This document shows positions 62,962 to 64,000 of a DNA stretch of 64,000 nt, piece by piece. Under the pieces are notes generated by a model. That model did no database searches, was not told the origin of the DNA, and worked only from the letters and a program-made list of their open reading frames with translations. A program made the position numbers and the translations under genes. The stretch comes from JAJXWB01 sp037044955 (GTDB lineage: Bacteria > Pseudomonadota > Alphaproteobacteria > Rhizobiales > Beijerinckiaceae): positions 136,154 to 200,153 of the forward strand of contig JBAOHX010000009.1 of the NCBI GenBank assembly GCA_037044955.1, written 5' to 3'. Every line of letters starts with the position of its first letter. Within the stretch, counting starts at the first letter, position 1.

Positions 62962-63894
62962 CTGACGAACCGAAGGATCGGGATGACGGCCGTATCCATC
63001 TCGGCTTCGACCGCGATTTTCTGACGATCCCCGTCGCGGCGATCGTTCCGCTCAAGACGTTGCCGCCCGGCGCCAGGGAGAGCCGATCCTATTCGCAGGT
63101 GCTGAGTTCGATCAAAGCGATCGGCCTGATCGAAGCGCCCGTCGTCATGGCAGACGAAAAGAATGCCGGAACCTGGTTTCTCCTCGATGGTCATCTGCGG
63201 CTTGAGGCGCTGAAGGAACTCGGCATCTCCGAGGTCGAGTGCCTGCTTGCCGCTGACGACGACACCTACACCTACAACAAGCGCGTCAATCGCATCCCGC
63301 CGATCCAGGAGCATCGGATGATCGCGCGGGCAATGGACCGGGGCGTGTCATCGACCGACATCGCCGCAGCCTTGAACCTTCAGGTCGAGTCTGTGCTGCG
63401 GCGTTTCCGGCTCCTGGAAGGGATCAGCCCCGAGGCGGCCGAGATGCTGAAGGATACGCCCTGTTCGATGAAGGTGTTCGACATCCTGCGCCAGATGACG
63501 TCGGTCAGGCAGATCGAAGCCGCCGACCTGATGATCGGTCAGAACAATTTCACGGTCATGTTTGCGCGCGCGCTGCGTGCGGCGACGTCCGAGAACCAGC
63601 TCGCCGCCACCCGCAAAGGGAAAGGGCGGAGGCAAGCCAACGCCCTCGGGCCAGCAGATCGCCCGCATGGAACGCGAGTTGGCGGCGCTCCAGACCCAGG
63701 TGAAGTCGGTCGAGGAAACCTACGGCATCGACAATCTGCATCTGACCGTCGCCCGCGGCTACGTCGCCAAGCTGCTGGCGAACAACCGGGTGGTTCGCTG
63801 GCTGGCGACCCATCAACAGGACTATCTCAGCGAGTTTCAGAAGATCGCCGAGATCGACACGCTCGGCCCGATCGCGGAAACGCCGGGCGCCTGA
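62958..63894 (+). CDS. ParB/RepB-like protein 2 (one +1 frame break)
   Basis: Corrected length about 311 residues. A ParB-like fold with the box WFLLDGHLRLEALKELGISE, then VNRIPPIQEHRMIARAMDRG, an HTH (VSSTDIAAALNLQVESVLRR) and a RepB-type C-terminal domain (TYGIDNLHLTVARGYVAKLL, ending in ETPGA). The GHLRLEA variant replaces the usual GERR. The extra base is near 63626 (AAAGGGCGGAGG). It begins with an ATGA overlap on ParB-like protein 1. Two dissimilar ParB-like proteins in one operon are unusual for partition and suggest partners in recombination control. Confidence 0.85.
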
Positions 63895-64000
63895 GTCAGA
63901 TATGGGGACCCGGACCCGATAAGCGCGGGGACCATGGGAGAAGCCGCACCGTGGGGCGGATCAAGCATGGTGGTGGGAATGGCGGCGAACCCGCATGAAG

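Noticed and set aside
9256..63626. Programmed +1 ribosomal frameshifting to explain the repeated +1 breaks
   Set aside because: The breaks occur in unrelated housekeeping genes with no common slippery site or stop context, several per gene, and would abolish most of the protein made. Sequence error is simpler.
63895..64000. A gene starting at the window end (ATG near 63974)
   Set aside because: Only a few codons are visible and no family or ribosome site can be judged.
1..64000. CRISPR arrays, rRNA genes, riboswitches, insertion sequences
   Set aside because: No regularly spaced repeats, rRNA sequence or transposase genes were seen; mobile-element genes are limited to the island at 58-64 kb.

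Overview
The window is GC-rich chromosomal DNA from an alphaproteobacterium, most likely a Hyphomicrobiales (Rhizobiales) member of the Rhodopseudomonas/Rhodoblastus/Beijerinckiaceae kind. Evidence: a PhyR-NepR-EcfG general stress locus, PopZ, a double cold-shock protein, the pdhA-pdhB(lipoyl)-DUF5076-pdhC operon, an Aap-type amino-acid transporter, and a badR-badHI-aliBA-badK cyclohexanecarboxylate cluster like that of Rhodopseudomonas palustris. The genus cannot be fixed from sequence alone.

Layout. 0-6 kb: end of a transglutaminase-like peptidase gene, a secreted Cys/Trp-repeat protein, a DUF4337 membrane protein, then pcm-tolC-popZ and a DivIC/FtsB-like gene. 6-14 kb: pyruvate dehydrogenase operon (pdhA, pdhB, DUF5076, pdhC, lpdA), an orphan membrane domain, a YeaQ/YmgE-like protein and lipA, so PDH is encoded beside its lipoate supply. 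14-18.5 kb: CoA-transferase, sirtuin, cold-shock protein, DUF192 protein, tRNA-Pro, NDUFS4-like subunit, tRNA-Arg. 18.5-23 kb: napEFDABC periplasmic nitrate reductase on the minus strand, preceded by a CDF metal exporter. 24-32 kb: an SDR gene, divergent badR, and badH-badI-aliB-aliA-badK-gcdH, which convert cyclohexanecarboxylate to pimeloyl-CoA and handle the later glutaryl-CoA.

32.4-42.6 kb is a general-stress-response block: kinase-phyR on the minus strand, nepR-ecfG on the plus strand, and flanking small membrane proteins, receivers and kinases. Eight EcfG-type promoters (GGAAC, 16-18 nt, GTT/CGTT) precede genes here in the correct orientation. 42.6-56 kb: metC, aapJQM (no aapP), a FAD oxidoreductase-GtrA-GT-C-like envelope cluster, rsmB and an Aat-like gene. 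56-57.7 kb: guaA. 58-64 kb: a genomic island at the 3' end of guaA with a tyrosine integrase, AlpA-like regulator, HTH protein, and an overlapping serine recombinase-ParB-ParB operon that runs to near the window end.

Quality: about 25 reading-frame breaks interrupt otherwise intact genes, including essential ones (guaA, lipA, pdhC, lpdA). All are the +1 type (one extra base). guaA also carries a 63/64-nt near-tandem duplication. I read these as assembly or base-calling errors and annotate the genes as single CDSs.
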